From Aquila chrysaetos chrysaetos (Eukaryota; Chordata; Aves; Accipitriformes; Accipitridae), in the NCBI RefSeq assembly GCF_900496995.4, contig NW_024470404.1:19012-83011 (forward strand): a DNA stretch of 64,000 bases. The letters are read 5' to 3'. A program made the position numbers and the translations under genes. The notes under the pieces are model-generated. The model was not told where the DNA came from. It saw only the letters and a list, made by a program, of their open reading frames with translations, and made no database searches. Of this stretch, positions 47,850 to 58,439 are shown piece after piece (position 1 is the first letter of the stretch; the number at the start of each line of letters is the position of its first letter).

Positions 47850-49295
47850 CTCCCCCCAGCCCCTGCGGACCCCCCCGAGCCCCTGTAGAGCCCCCCAAGC
47901 ACCTATACAGCCCTTCCCAGGCTCTATAGGGCCCCCCCCCCGGGTTCCTATAGAGTCCCCGCAGCCCCTATAGAGCCCCCCAAGCACCTATGGACCCCCC
48001 CAAGCCCTTATAGACCCCCCCAGCCCCTGTGGATCCCCCCAGCCCCTATACAGCCTTTCCAGGCTCTATAGGGCACTCCCCAAGTTCCTACAGAGCCCCC
48101 CTAGCCCCTGTGGACACCCTCCAGCCCCTATAGAGCCCCCCACAAGCCCCTATACAGCCCTTCCCAGGCTCTATAGAGCACCCTCCAAGTTCCTATAGGG
48201 CACCTCCAGCCCCTATAGAATCCCCCAACCCCTCTAGAGACCCTCCAGCCCTATACAACTTCCCCCACCCAAGCCCTGAGCCCTATACATGCCCCATACA
48301 TCCCCCTTGTCCCCATAGATCCCCCCTGCCACTAGACAGCACCCCCACCCCTATATCCTCCAAACAGTTCCTGCACAGCCTCTCTACACATCTCCTACAG
48401 TCTCATTCTCCCTATATATCCCCTATACACCCCCCAGCCTCCTTGCCCCTATACATCCCCCACATCCTCCTTGCCCTTATACATCCTCCACACCCCTTCC
48501 TTGCCCCCATACAGCCCCCTTGTCTCTATAGACCCCGACAACCTCCTTGCCCCTCTACACCCCCAGTACACCCTCCTAGACCCTATACACCCCCATACAG
48601 CTTTCCTGACCCTATACACCCCCCCCCTCACCCTATACATTCCCCAAAACACCCTCCTTGCCCCTGTACACCCCCTCACTCTCTCCTTGGCTCTGTACAC
48701 ACCCCATACAGCTTTCTTGATCCTATACATCCCACCCACACACTCCCAGCCCCTATACAACCCCCCCACTCCCTCATTCTCCCTCTACATCCACCCACTT
48801 GCCCCTATACACTCCCCTCCTTGCCCCTATATATCCCACGTCCTCTCTGTCCCTATACATCCCCCCTACAACTTCCTTGCCCCTACACCCCCTCCTTCTC
48901 CCCATACACTCTCCCTGTCCCTATACACCCCCCCACAGCCTTCATACATCCTCCCACACCCTCCTTCTCCCTATACATCCCCCCTACAGCTTCCTTGCCC
49001 CCACACCCCCCTTGCCCCTATACACGCCCCCTCCTTCTCCCCATACACCCCCCCATATGCCCTCCCCTGTCCCTATACATCCCCCACAGCCCTCCGCCTC
49101 CCTATACACCCCCAGTCTCCATACATCCCCCTACACCCTCCTTCTCCCTATACATCCCCCCTACAGCTTCCTTGCCCCCCTTCCCCCTATACACCCCCCC
49201 CTTTTCCCTATACACCCCCCCAGCTTCCCAGCCCCTATACACCCCCCCATCCCTCTCCCTATACATCCCCCATACACCCCCCCCCATAACCCCCC
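47850..49295. repeat. Pyrimidine-rich 'cctatacacccccc' minisatellites (1.4 kb)
   Basis: Two adjoining arrays: 47850-48300 with 'ccctatagagccccccaagc' units and 48400-49290 with 'ccctatacatcccccacacc' units. Almost no G on the plus strand in the second, so one strand is pure enough for triplex or H-DNA. No gene. Confidence 0.85.
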
Positions 49296-49334
49296 CCCCC
49301 GCTGCCTGTGGGGGACACGGCTGAAGCAGCTGCA

Positions 49335-49497
49335 GCAATTAATGACTCATCGCCCCCCCCCCGAGCCCCCCCCAGGGGGGTGGGGGGAGGGGGTCGGAGC
49401 TCTATAAGGGCCCCCTCCCAACACCTACACACTTGCACACCCACACTTGCACACTCACCACCCCCCACTCCCCCCCCCAAACAGCTGCATTGGTGAG
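49335..49497 (+). promoter_or_regulatory. Orphan TATA promoter and possible exon 1
   Basis: 'attaatgactcatc' contains a consensus AP-1 site. 'gctctataaggg' (TATA near 49402) follows, then a C-rich segment ending CAGCTGCATTG before a strong donor GTGAGTCACC at 49492-49501. It looks like a promoter plus a noncoding first exon, about 1.3 kb upstream of the VGF promoter. The downstream exon is unknown. Confidence 0.4.
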
Positions 49498-49549
49498 TCA
49501 CCTCCTCCTGCAGTGCTGGCCAGGGGGTGCGAACCTATAGAGAGGCCTA

Positions 49550-49970
49550 TGGAGACCTATACACACCTATAGAGACACGTATAGAGACATGGGCACACGT
49601 GTGGCTACATATAGACACACACACGCACCTATATGCACATACACATGTCTATACACGTGTATATGCAGATACGTGTATATGTGCATACACCCACATAGAA
49701 ACATGTATACAGGCATATATATGCACATACACATGCATATATGTATATACAGACGTGTATATGCACGTACACACATATATATGTATATACAGACCTGTAT
49801 ATGCATGTACACACATATATATGTATATACAGACCTGTATATGCATGTACACACATATATATGTATATACAGACATGCATATGCATATACACATGTGTAT
49901 ATACACACACTAGACACGTATATATGCACACTGTCCTCTATAGATACATATATATATATAAATAGGCAGA
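49550..49970. repeat. Alternating 'tatatgtatatacagacctg' repeat
   Basis: Pyrimidine-purine alternating DNA with a 54-base higher-order unit ('acacatatatatgtatatacagacctgtatatgcatgt') in three near-identical copies (49770-49910). Prone to Z-DNA or cruciforms. It is the most A/T-rich stretch in the window. Confidence 0.9.
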
Positions 49971-49979
49971 GGAAGGGCT

Positions 49980-50460
49980 GTTGTGTGGGTGTCCATGTCC
50001 TTGGGGGGGGGGGAATGTGTCCTTGTGGGAGCGTGGGGGGGGGGTATGTGTGTATATGGGGGGGGGGGTGTGTGTATGGGGGGGGTATATGTGTGTAGGG
50101 AGGGTGTATAGGGCTCTGCGGGCATGGGGGGTGTCTGTGTGTGTTTGGGGGGTGTATGTGTAGGGCTCTGGGTGTGTATAGGGGTGGGGGGGGGCTGTGT
50201 GTGTGTGGTGTGTAGGGCTCTGTATGTATAGCTGTAGTGGTGGGGGGTGTCTGGGTGTGTAGGGGAGGGTGTATAGGGCTCTGGGGGGTGTAGGGGTATG
50301 GGGGGCTGTCTGGGTGTGTATAGGGTATGGGGGGGGTGTGGGGGAATGGAGGGTCCTGTGTGTGCGGGGGGGGTGTGTGCATGGGTGTCTCTGTGTGTAG
50401 GGGGCTGCGTAGGGGCTGGGAGGCTGTAGGGGGTCTCTGTGTGTGTGTGTGTGCACACGC
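49980..50460. repeat. 'gtgtgtaggggtgtatgggg' GT/G-rich repeat
   Basis: Degenerate GTGT/GGGG units leading into the VGF promoter region. No gene. Confidence 0.75.
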
Positions 50461-50567
50461 GCGTGCCCCCCCCCATTCATTCATCCGCCCCCCGCCCCCC
50501 CCGTCGCGCCCCATTCATCCCCCCCGGTTTCATTCATCTCCGCGGCCGCTCCCCAGCGGGGAGCTCT

Positions 50568-50728
50568 GCGCATGCGCAAGGCGCACCTCCCTCCCTCCTC
50601 CCCACCTCCCCCCGCCTTTCTTTTTTCCCGGGCCCGGCCGGATTTTATGAATGGGCCATTGACGTCAATGGAGACCCCCCACGTGGGTCCCCCCGCGTGT
50701 ATAAAGGGGGCGGGTACCGGCGCTGTCC
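50568..50728 (+). promoter_or_regulatory. VGF: VGF promoter: NRF1, CRE palindrome, E-box, TATA
   Basis: NRF1 palindrome 50568-50577; the 14-base palindrome CATTGACGTCAATG (50657-50670), known from mammalian VGF as the NGF/cAMP-responsive CRE; CCACGTGG (50679-50686); TATAAA (50700-50705). Transcription should start near 50729. The CRE-to-TATA layout agrees with mammalian VGF, indicating strong conservation of neurotrophin and activity control. Confidence 0.88.
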
Positions 50729-50980
50729 AGGGTGCTGAAGGGCGAGACGCCGGACAGGGGCGGACGCTACCGGGACCCAACCCCCCCCCCCCCAAATTTT
50801 CACCGGGACCAACCCCCACCCCCTTCGGGACCACCCCCCCCACCTCCTCCCCCTTACCGGGACCCACCCCCCCTCACCGAGAACCGACGCCCGATCCAGC
50901 CGCCGACCCCCCCCCAGCCTGGAGAAGGGGAGAAGGTGAAGGGAGACACCCCCGGAATCGGAGAGACCCCCCCGGAACCG
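50729..50980 (+). other. VGF: VGF noncoding exon 1
   Basis: From the predicted start to the donor GTAAATACC at 50981. It has no ATG continuing into the main frame. Mammalian VGF also has untranslated leader exon sequence and an intron-free coding exon. Confidence 0.55.
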
Positions 50981-51109
50981 GTAAATACCCCTTGACCCCC
51001 CCCCCTTGATCTAGAGGCTATTTTGGGGGGGGGGAGGCTGGGAGGGGTCATCCCCCCCGACGGCGTTTTTTGGGGGGGGGGGGGCTGAAAAAGGGCTTGG
51101 GTGAGGTAT

Positions 51110-52060
51110 TGGGGGGGGGAGCAGCGACAAAGGGGGTGGGGTGCGTGTGCTTGGGGTATGCACGCGTGGGTGTGTTCCCTGGGGGGGGGCTGTTCACGGG
51201 GGGGGCTGTGCAAGCGTGAGTGTGTTCCCAGGGGTGTGCAAGCGTGTTCCCGGGGGAGGGGGGTACATGTTTGTGTGTGCATGTGTCACCCTGGTGGGTG
51301 TACACGCGTGTGAGTGTGTGCCCTAGTGGGGGTGTGGGTGTGTTCCCTGGGGGGGGGGTGTGTGTGTGTGTTTGTTGCCCCCCCGCCATGTTCCGTGTGC
51401 GGGTGTTGCACACCACCGTGTGTTCACACGTGTGTGCAAGTGTGAGCCGTGTGCGTGTCACCACCCATGGGCGGGTGTGTCACGTGTGTACGTGCCTTGC
51501 ACACGCGCCCCCCCCCCCCCCCATATTGCTGCATCAACCGGCACCCAGGGGGGTTTTCCCTGGGGGACATAAGAGGGGGGACATGGGGGGGTTCTCTGGG
51601 GGACATGGAGGGCGTTCATAGCATGGGGGTGAACCCCAAAGCTGGGGGGGGGGCAGTCGCCCCCAACCCCAGTTCCTGTGCGTGTCTTGTGTCCCCCCCA
51701 TCACTGTATCAACTGGCATCTGGGGGGGTTTAGGGGGTCCCTGGGGACATGGGGAGGGGATGGGGGGGACATAGCATGGGGGTGATCCCCAAAAAGGGGG
51801 GGGGGCATTGGGGACATGGAGGGGGGACGTAAGGGTATATGGGGGAGGTCTCTGGGGGACATAGCGTGGGGGTGATCCCCAAAACGGGGGGGGACACACT
51901 GGGGACATGGAGGGAGGACATGGGGGTCTGGGGGGGGGGACACTGGGGGATGACGACACATGTGGGGGGTCTCTGGGGGATGTGGGGCAGGGGGGTGGTG
52001 GGCTGGGAGGGGGAAACGGGGATGTTGGGGGGTGCAATAGTATGGGGGGGTGATTCCCAA
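51110..52060. repeat. VGF intron: 'gtgtgttccctggggg' then 'gggggacatagcatggggg' repeats
   Basis: 51110-51500 has GTGTG/CACACG units; 51540-52060 has about 90-base units containing 'ggacatagcatgggggtgatccccaaa'. No coding exon. Confidence 0.7.
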
Positions 52061-52141
52061 AGTTGGGGGTCAGCCCCCCCCCCCCCAAAACCCACTTCCC
52101 ATGTATCATGTGTTGTGTTCCCCCCCTCCCAACCAGGCACC

Positions 52142-53281
52142 ATGCCGGCCCCACCGCGGCCCCTCCGCAGCGCCGCGCTCCTCCTCTCCATCAGCCTCTT
52201 GGTCCAAAGTCGCCCCCAAACCTCCCCCCGCCCCCCCACCGAATCCCATCGGGGTGGGGGACCAGGAGGTCCCAGCCCCTTCCCGCCCCCACCCCCCGCC
52301 GAACCCCATCTTGGGTTGACTAAACGTTCGGCATCTTTGGGAAACCATAATGAGGTGTTGAAGGACCTGGAAGAACTTGGACGGCTTCGGGCCGAAGCTA
52401 AGAGGGATCGGCAACGGGATCGGGAACGGGAACGGGATCGGGGTTGGCCGAGTTCCAGGCAACTTCGGCAACAGCAAAGCTTGGAGCATCGGTTGTTGGA
52501 ACGACGGTACGAAGAGTTGGCTGAAAGTCGGCGACAAGCCGAAGCGGCTCGCAAAGCGGCGGCCGAAGAAGAACGTTTGGCCGATTTGGCATCCGATCTC
52601 CTTCTCCGGTATCTTCTCCGTGGTCCCAGTGCTGCCGTAGCTGAGGATAAGAGATCGGAAGAGGCTGAGCCGGATGATGACTTGTCGGATGGTGATGGGA
52701 TCCCATCGGAGATCAACGATGGGTTGGAAGTCAACGGGGGGTTTGAAGGCGATGGCTTGGAGGGCAACGGGGGCTTGGAGGGCGACGGCTTGGAGGTCAA
52801 CGGGGGCTTTGAAGGCAACGGGGGCTTGGAAGACAACGAGATCCTACCAAGGGGCAACGAGATCCTACCCAGGGGCAATGAGATGCCACCGGGGGCCAAC
52901 GAGATCCCACCGGGGGCCAACGAGATCCCAGCGGGATCCAACGAGATCCCCCCGCAGGATCCGGCCGACGTCGATGACCTTGATCCCGGCACCATTGACC
53001 AGTTGATCGAGCTTTCCAGCAAACTCCACCTCCCAGCCGATGATGTGGTAGACATCATCCATGACGTCGAGCAGAAACGCAAGAAGGAAGCGGCCGTGGG
53101 GGCCCCCCCAAGGCTCATCCACCCCCCCCGACCCCGAATCCGACCCTTTCCCATCTCCAATCATCTCTCGGCCCGGACTTTCCTACCGCCCCCCCGCCGA
53201 CCCCCCCCACCTCTGCAGGATCGGGAGCTGCAGAATTATCTGGAGAGGGTTTTGGGGGGACCCCCCCGGGGGTACCCGTGA
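52142..53281 (+). CDS. VGF: Neurosecretory protein VGF
   Basis: Secreted granin-like precursor of neuropeptides. The whole coding region is one exon after an acceptor at 52135-52136, 379 residues against about 615 in mammals. Signal peptide about residues 1-23. Conserved blocks: a basic/Glu-rich coil (ELGRLRAEAKRDRQRDRERE), LASDLLLRYLLRG, DPGTIDQLIELSSKLHLPAD followed by DVVDIIHDVEQKRKK, and the C-terminal LQNYLERVLGG. Between them an acidic Gly/Asn tract (NGGFEGDGLEGNGG) leads into six tandem 7-residue copies of [GAS]NE[IM][LP]P[RGQA]. The segment matching TLQP-21 is short ([14 protein letters not shown]) and lacks the His/Tyr core. Codon use is less GC-rich than in neighbouring genes. The frame is intact. 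Confidence 0.92.
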   Translation: MPAPPRPLRSAALLLSISLLVQSRPQTSPRPPTESHRGGGPGGPSPFPPPPPAEPHLGLTKRSASLGNHNEVLKDLEELGRLRAEAKRDRQRDRERERDRGWPSSRQLRQQQSLEHRLLERRYEELAESRRQAEAARKAAAEEERLADLASDLLLRYLLRGPSAAVAEDKRSEEAEPDDDLSDGDGIPSEINDGLEVNGGFEGDGLEGNGGLEGDGLEVNGGFEGNGGLEDNEILPRGNEILPRGNEMPPGANEIPPGANEIPAGSNEIPPQDPADVDDLDPGTIDQLIELSSKLHLPADDVVDIIHDVEQKRKKEAAVGAPPRLIHPPRPRIRPFPISNHLSARTFLPPPRRPPPPLQDRELQNYLERVLGGPPRGYP

Positions 53282-53692
53282 TGGGGAGACACCCCCCCCA
53301 GCCTCTCCCCCCCATCCCGCCTGCTCGGATGTCCTCTTGTCGTCCCCCCGCCCCCCATCCTGGGTTGCACCCATTGCCCTGTGGCCACCAGTTTGGTCCT
53401 CCCAGTTAGCCCCTCCCAATTAGCCCCTCCCAGTCCCAATTGCAGAGTCGTGTCCCCCCCCCGCCCCTGTCTCCCCCTTTCAGCCCCGGAGCCCCCCCCA
53501 GTTCCAGCTCCAGTCCCCCCCCCACCAGCCCCAGAGCACCCCCAGTCCCATCTCCAACCCCCAGAGCCCCCCCCCAACAGCTCCCAGTCCCTCCCAGTAC
53601 CCCATAGTCCCTCTGCCGCTGCCGTGTGACACCCCCCCTCGGTGGGGGGGGGGGCCGTGTAAATAACCCCCCAATCACTAATTTTGCTAACG

Positions 53693-53698
53693 AATAAA
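53693..53698 (+). terminator. VGF: VGF polyadenylation signal
   Basis: AATAAA 412 bases past the stop, in a short A/T-rich patch. Confidence 0.85.
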
Positions 53699-53739
53699 AG
53701 CGACTATTTTAGTACGAGTTACTCTCATTATTGGGGGGA

Positions 53740-53930
53740 CCTCCCTGCCCCCCCCATTAGAGTAAATTGCTCCCCCCAAGGGGGGTAAATTGTCCCCCCT
53801 CCAGGGGTAAACTGCCCCCCCCTCCAGGGGCTAAATTTCCCCTCTAAGAGGGTAAAATGCCCCTCCAAGGGGTAAAATTCCCCCCTTCAAGGTGTAAATT
53901 GCCCTCCCAGGTGTAAATTACCCCCCCAAA
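53740..53930. repeat. 'aggggtaaattgccccccc' repeat
   Basis: Nine or so 20-25-base units between the convergent VGF and AP1S1 3' ends. Confidence 0.8.
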
Positions 53931-53960
53931 GCACAAAGCACAGGGTGAGTCTCCACAGGC

Positions 53961-53966
53961 TTTATT
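53961..53966 (-). terminator. AP1S1: AP1S1 polyadenylation signal
   Basis: AATAAA on the minus strand about 460 bases past the AP1S1 stop; convergent with VGF. Confidence 0.8.
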
Positions 53967-54423
53967 CCAAAGCAGGAGGGGGGTGGTGGTCCCATGATGG
54001 GGGGGGGGCACAGAAAAAGGGGGGAGACAACACCCCCAAAGGAGTGACCCTGTTTCCCCCACCCCACCCCCCAGCACCCCAGAAGGGCCTGAGGGTCTGT
54101 GCCCAGTTTGGGAGGGGGGCATCCACTTGTGAACCCCCTCCCGCCCCAAAACAGAGGGTACAGGGGTGTCCCCAACCCGTGATGGGAGGGGCACAGGGAC
54201 CCAGCGGAGTTTCACCCCCCCCAAAATAGGGGACCACCCCCCCCAAGGCCCCCATATGTATATATATATTTACAGTTTGGGGGGGCCATGTCGTGTGTGT
54301 CCCCCCTCCCCGTCATCGTCTCCAGGGTGTGATTGGTCCCATGTGGCTGAGCCGGGGTTGGGGGGAGAAGCGACTCCCTCCTTAATGTGGGGGTGTGTCC
54401 CCCCCCCCAAATATGGGGGGGGG

Positions 54424-57400
54424 CTACGCCAGCCCCATCTCCTCCAGCACACTGCGGGGTGACTCGTCCTCCTATTGGGGGGGGCAAAGATGGGTCAGGG
54501 TTTGAGGGGGGGGCACAGAGGGGAGACCCCCCCAAATATGCAGGGGGAGCCCCTAGAGGGGGGCACAAAGGTGAGACCCCCCCCCCCAAAACATCCAGGG
54601 GGGTGTCCCTAGATATGGGGTTTGGGGTGATTCCACCCACCCATGGGTGGGGGGCTTTTTGGGGGGGGGCACAAAGGTGAGACCCCCCCAAAGATAAAGT
54701 GGGGGTGCCTTACATATGGGGATTGGGGTGATGCTGCCCAACCATGGGTGGAGGGGTCCCCCATGCTGGTTGGGGGGTCACAAAGGGGAGACCCTCCCAA
54801 AAAACCCATACAAGAGGTCCCCTAGATAAGGGGTTTGGGTGACACTGCCCACCCATGGGTGGGGGGGCTAAGTGGGGGGGGGGCACAAAGGGGAGACCCC
54901 TCCCCAAAATACACAGGCAGGGGGGTGTATCTCCTAGATATGGGGCTTGGGGTGACGCCAGCCACCCATGGGTGGGGGGGTTGGTTGGGTGTCACCCGTG
55001 ACTGGGGTGGGGAGGGGACATTGGTGGCCCACGTGCCGTGGAGGGGGACACACACGACACTGCAGAGTCGGTGACTCATTTCCCTGCACCAGCCAGCACC
55101 CGCAGTGGCCCCCCCGACCTGCTGCAGCACAAAGTGGGGGGGTCTGGGAGCTTTTTTGGGGGGGGGGGGGGGCTGTGTCACAGTTTGCGGGGGCTGGAGG
55201 GATGGGGGGGCAGGAAGGTCTTTTGGGGGGGGGGAAAAGGGGTCCTTGGCGGGGGGGACACGACACTGGGGGGGTGTGTGTGGGTCCCTGGGAGGTTTAG
55301 GGGAGTTGGTGGGTGTCAGAGCTTCATGGAGGGGGGCGGCGCTGGCAGAGGTATGAGGGGAGTTCGGGGGTGGGCAGGACCCTGTGGGGGTATTAGGGGT
55401 CCATAGGGGACTTTAAGGGGTACCAGGACCCTATGGGGGGATCTGTGGGGGTATGAGGGGTCTGTAGTGGGGAGGGTGGGGGGTGCCAGGACCCTACAGG
55501 GGGTCCATAGGGGAGTTTGGGGGGCACCACGACCCTATGGGGGTCTATAGGGGTATTAAGGGTCCATAGGGGATTTTGGGAGGTGTTTGGTCCCACTGGG
55601 GGTATTAGGGGTTGATAACAGAGTGTGGGGGGGTACCAGGACCCTATGGGCAGGTCTATAGGGCTATAAGGGGTCCATAGGAGAGTTTGGGCCCCACGGG
55701 GGGGGTTCATGGAGGGTTCCCTCACCTCCTGCAGCAGATCCGCCTGCTCGATGGCCTTCAGGACGCTCTTCTTGGAGGTGTCCTGGATCTCCCCCCCCAT
55801 GACAAACTCGTCCAGGATGAAATAAGCCTTCTCGAAGTTGAAGATGATGTCGAGTTCACAGACCTGCACAGAACAGGTGGCGGGGGGGGGGGGGAAGCGA
55901 TCATCGGGGGGGGCCATGACTCCCCCCACGGCCCCCCCACGTCGGTGGCTAAGCCTGATTATCCTTGTTAGCAATGGCGCTAAGCGGCTCCCGGGGGGAT
56001 TAAGGCGGTGGAGTTAATGGGATCAGGAGGATTAAGGTGGCCTGGGGTGGCCCTGTGCCCATGGCCGGGGGGGGCCATGACCGTGCTATGAAACTGAGCG
56101 GCCCATGACTGTGGTATGGACCTGGGGGGGGGCCCATGCCCTTGTAATGCATCTGGGGGAGGGCCATGGCTGCTGCACAGTGCTGGGGGGGGTCTAGCAC
56201 CCATAGCATCGCCCCAAGTGCCTTTGGGGTGACCTCAGGATGCCCAAGCACCCACAGCATGGCCCTGGGGGGGGCCAGCACCCACAGCATTGCCCCAGGG
56301 TGCCTTTGGGGTGACCTCAGGATGCCCAAGCACCCACAGCATGGCCCTGGGGGGGGCCAGCACCCACAGCATTGCCCCAGGGTGCCTTTGGGGTGACCTC
56401 AGGATGCCCAAGCACCTCCAGCACGGCCCTGGGGTGGCCCAGCACCCCCATATCACCCCCAGGGTGTCCCCAACCCCCTCGGTGACCACTCACGCTGCCG
56501 AAATACTTGTCGAGCAGCTCGACGTAGCGGTGGATCAGCTCCAGCGTGATGAGCTCGTTGTCCTGCCCTTCAATGGCGCAGCAGAAGTAGAGGCTGGCGT
56601 ACCTGGGCGGGGTGGCGGGGGGGACACACGGGGACAACATAAGGACAAAATGGGGCTGGGGGGGTGGCCCCACACACCCCCAAAACCCATCAGGGAAGGG
56701 AGACGCGTCCCCAGCCAGGCCCCAGACGTGGCGTGGCCATACCCACCTTGGTCATTCCCCCGCATAAGCACGGTTGTGTGTGCTGGGGTGGCCTTGGGGA
56801 CATTTTGGGGGGGGGCAAGGGGGGGAAGTCACCTTTTGTAGACGACCTTGAGGTCCCTCCACTCGAGGAAGCTGCACATCTTGGGTTTGCGGGCCAGGAC
56901 GACCTGCATGAGCTCCCTCACCATCTTCTTCTTGTCCTTGTCAGCGGTGGCCAGGTACCATTTCTGGAGTCGGAGTTTGCCTTGCCGGCTGAAGAGGAGC
57001 ATGAACCGCATCTGGGGAGAGGGAGAGGGCTCAGTGGGGCTGGGGGGGGGCCTGGGGGGGTGGAACTGGCGGTCGGGAGGGGGACAAGGCATGGGGGGAC
57101 GTGGGGAAGGTCAGTGTGGGGTGCAGGGGGTGGGTGGGATGGGGTATGGGGTGTCAGGGTGGGGATGGGGTATGGGGGGATGTGGGGCACAGGCTGGTGT
57201 GGGGCGGGGGGGTCACTGTGGGGCTTGGGGACAGGGCAGGGGGGTCGGGAGGGGGACAGGGCATGGGGTGACATGGTGGGGGGGTCACTGTGGGACTTGG
57301 GGACGGCTGGGGGGGTGATGTGGGGTGTGTGGGGGTCACTGTGGGGTTTGGGAACAGGGCGGGGGGGGATGTGGGGACGGCTGGGGGGTGCGTGGGGGTC

Positions 57401-57776
57401 ACTGTGGGGTGTGGGGACGGCTGGGGGGTGCGTGGGGGTCACTGTGGGGTGTGGGGAAGGTTGGGGGGTATGGGGGGGTCACTGTGGGGTGTGGGGACAG
57501 GCCGTGGGGGGGTCACTGGGTTTGGGGACAGGTCACGGGGTGTATGTGTGTGGGGGCTGATGACGACACAGGACCAAGGCAGGGTCAAAGGTCAGAGGTC
57601 AGGCCCAGCTTGGTGGGGAGGAGGGGGGGGGAGGCCCGACACACCGGACCCATCCCGCCCCCCCTCACGTGACCCCCCTTCACGTGACACCCCCCCGCCC
57701 CCGCCCCCTCCCCATTCCCCTCCCTCCCTCCCCGCTGACTCCCCCGGAGCCCCGGGCCGGTCTCACCGCTCACCAT
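54424..57776 (-). CDS. AP1S1: AP-1 complex sigma-1A subunit
   Basis: Small subunit of the AP-1 clathrin adaptor at the trans-Golgi and endosomes. Five exons: 57776..57774 (ATG alone), 57011..56833, 56602..56494, 55863..55726, 54471..54424; 158 residues, the mammalian length. The start is M then [20 protein letters not shown], continuing [60 protein letters not shown] and ending [12 protein letters not shown]. Nearly identical to human; the few changes are conservative (for example FVMGGEIQ). A single-codon first exon is normal for this gene. Next to VGF and SERPINE1 as on 7q22.1. Introns carry minisatellites, but the coding part is intact. Confidence 0.96.
54480..54995. repeat. About 100-bp tandem repeat, AP1S1 intron 4
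   Basis: Five to six units containing 'gggcacaaaggggagaccccccc', 'agatatggggtttggggtga' and 'cacccatgggtggggggg'. Several copies hold an 'aaggtgagac' sequence that mimics a splice donor on the plus strand. Confidence 0.85.
55380..55690. repeat. 'accctatgggggtctataggg' repeats, AP1S1 intron 4
   Basis: Seven degenerate units of about 40 bases. Confidence 0.7.
56200..56445. repeat. About 81-bp tandem repeat, AP1S1 intron 3
   Basis: Three near-identical copies of 'cagcacccacagcattgccccagggtgcctttggggtgacctcaggatgcccaag'. Confidence 0.85.
57040..57560. repeat. 'gggggtcactgtggggtgtgggg' repeats, AP1S1 intron 1
   Basis: About ten degenerate 40-60-base units with a constant 'gggggtcactgtggg'. Confidence 0.8.
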
Positions 57777-57920
57777 AGCGCCGGGTCCCGGTACCGGGGT
57801 CCGGGGGCCGAGGCCGGGGCCGGTCCCGGGGCCGGTGGGGTCGGACTCGGCCCTTCTCCGCCCTCCCGGCAGCGCCGCGCCGGGCCCGGCCTCACCGCGC
57901 ATGCGCCGCCGCTTCCGGGA
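57720..57920 (-). promoter_or_regulatory. AP1S1: AP1S1 CpG promoter
   Basis: CpG-dense, no TATA, with an NRF1 palindrome GCGCATGCGC (57897-57906) about 120 bases upstream of the ATG. Confidence 0.65.
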
Positions 57921-57934
57921 GGGGCGGGGCCTGT

Positions 57935-58265
57935 CGCTACGGCAACGGGGAGGAGCTTCTCCCCCAAGGGGGCGGGGCTGTTGCTGTGGCAACCAGGGAG
58001 CGCGGCGGCCGGGCGGGACTCCCTGGCAACGGTTGCTGGGGGGAGTGTTTCCATGGCAACGGGGGGCTTTATGGCGGGGGGGCCTGGGGTTGTCTCCATG
58101 GAGACCGGGGGGGGGCGGAGCGTCCTATCGCCATGACAACGGGGGGAGGGACTCCCGGCTCCGTAGCAACGATGGGGAGGGGCTCCGTCTCCATGGCGAT
58201 GGTGGTGGGTTTCCATGGCGACGGCAAGGGATGGGGCACCCCCGGGTCCGTCGCCATGGTGACGG
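57935..58265. promoter_or_regulatory. Cluster of RFX-like half sites (ccatggcaacgg)
   Basis: About ten copies of 'ccatggcaac', 'cgtagcaac', 'gttgctgtggcaacc' and 'ccatggcgacgg' variants occur every 25-35 bases directly upstream of the AP1S1 CpG promoter. At least two (gttgctgtggcaac; ccctggcaacggttgct) are full inverted X-boxes. Confidence 0.6.
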
Positions 58266-58439
58266 GGGGGCAGATTTGGGGGGGTTATGAAGTAAGTTGG
58301 GGTCCGGGGGGGGGCAGATTTGGGGGGTGACGGGGGCAGTTTGGGGGCCCCCCCCCAGCCCAGCTCAGCCCACGCTGTTACCAAAAAACTCTTTATTTTG
58401 TATCAAACCTAGTGCCTCGAAGCCCCGAACGCCCAAACC

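Noticed and set aside
49577-50098. Tyr/Ile/Cys-rich ORFs (HIYMYIQTCIC type)
   Set aside because: Translation of the TATATG/CACACA repeat in both directions.
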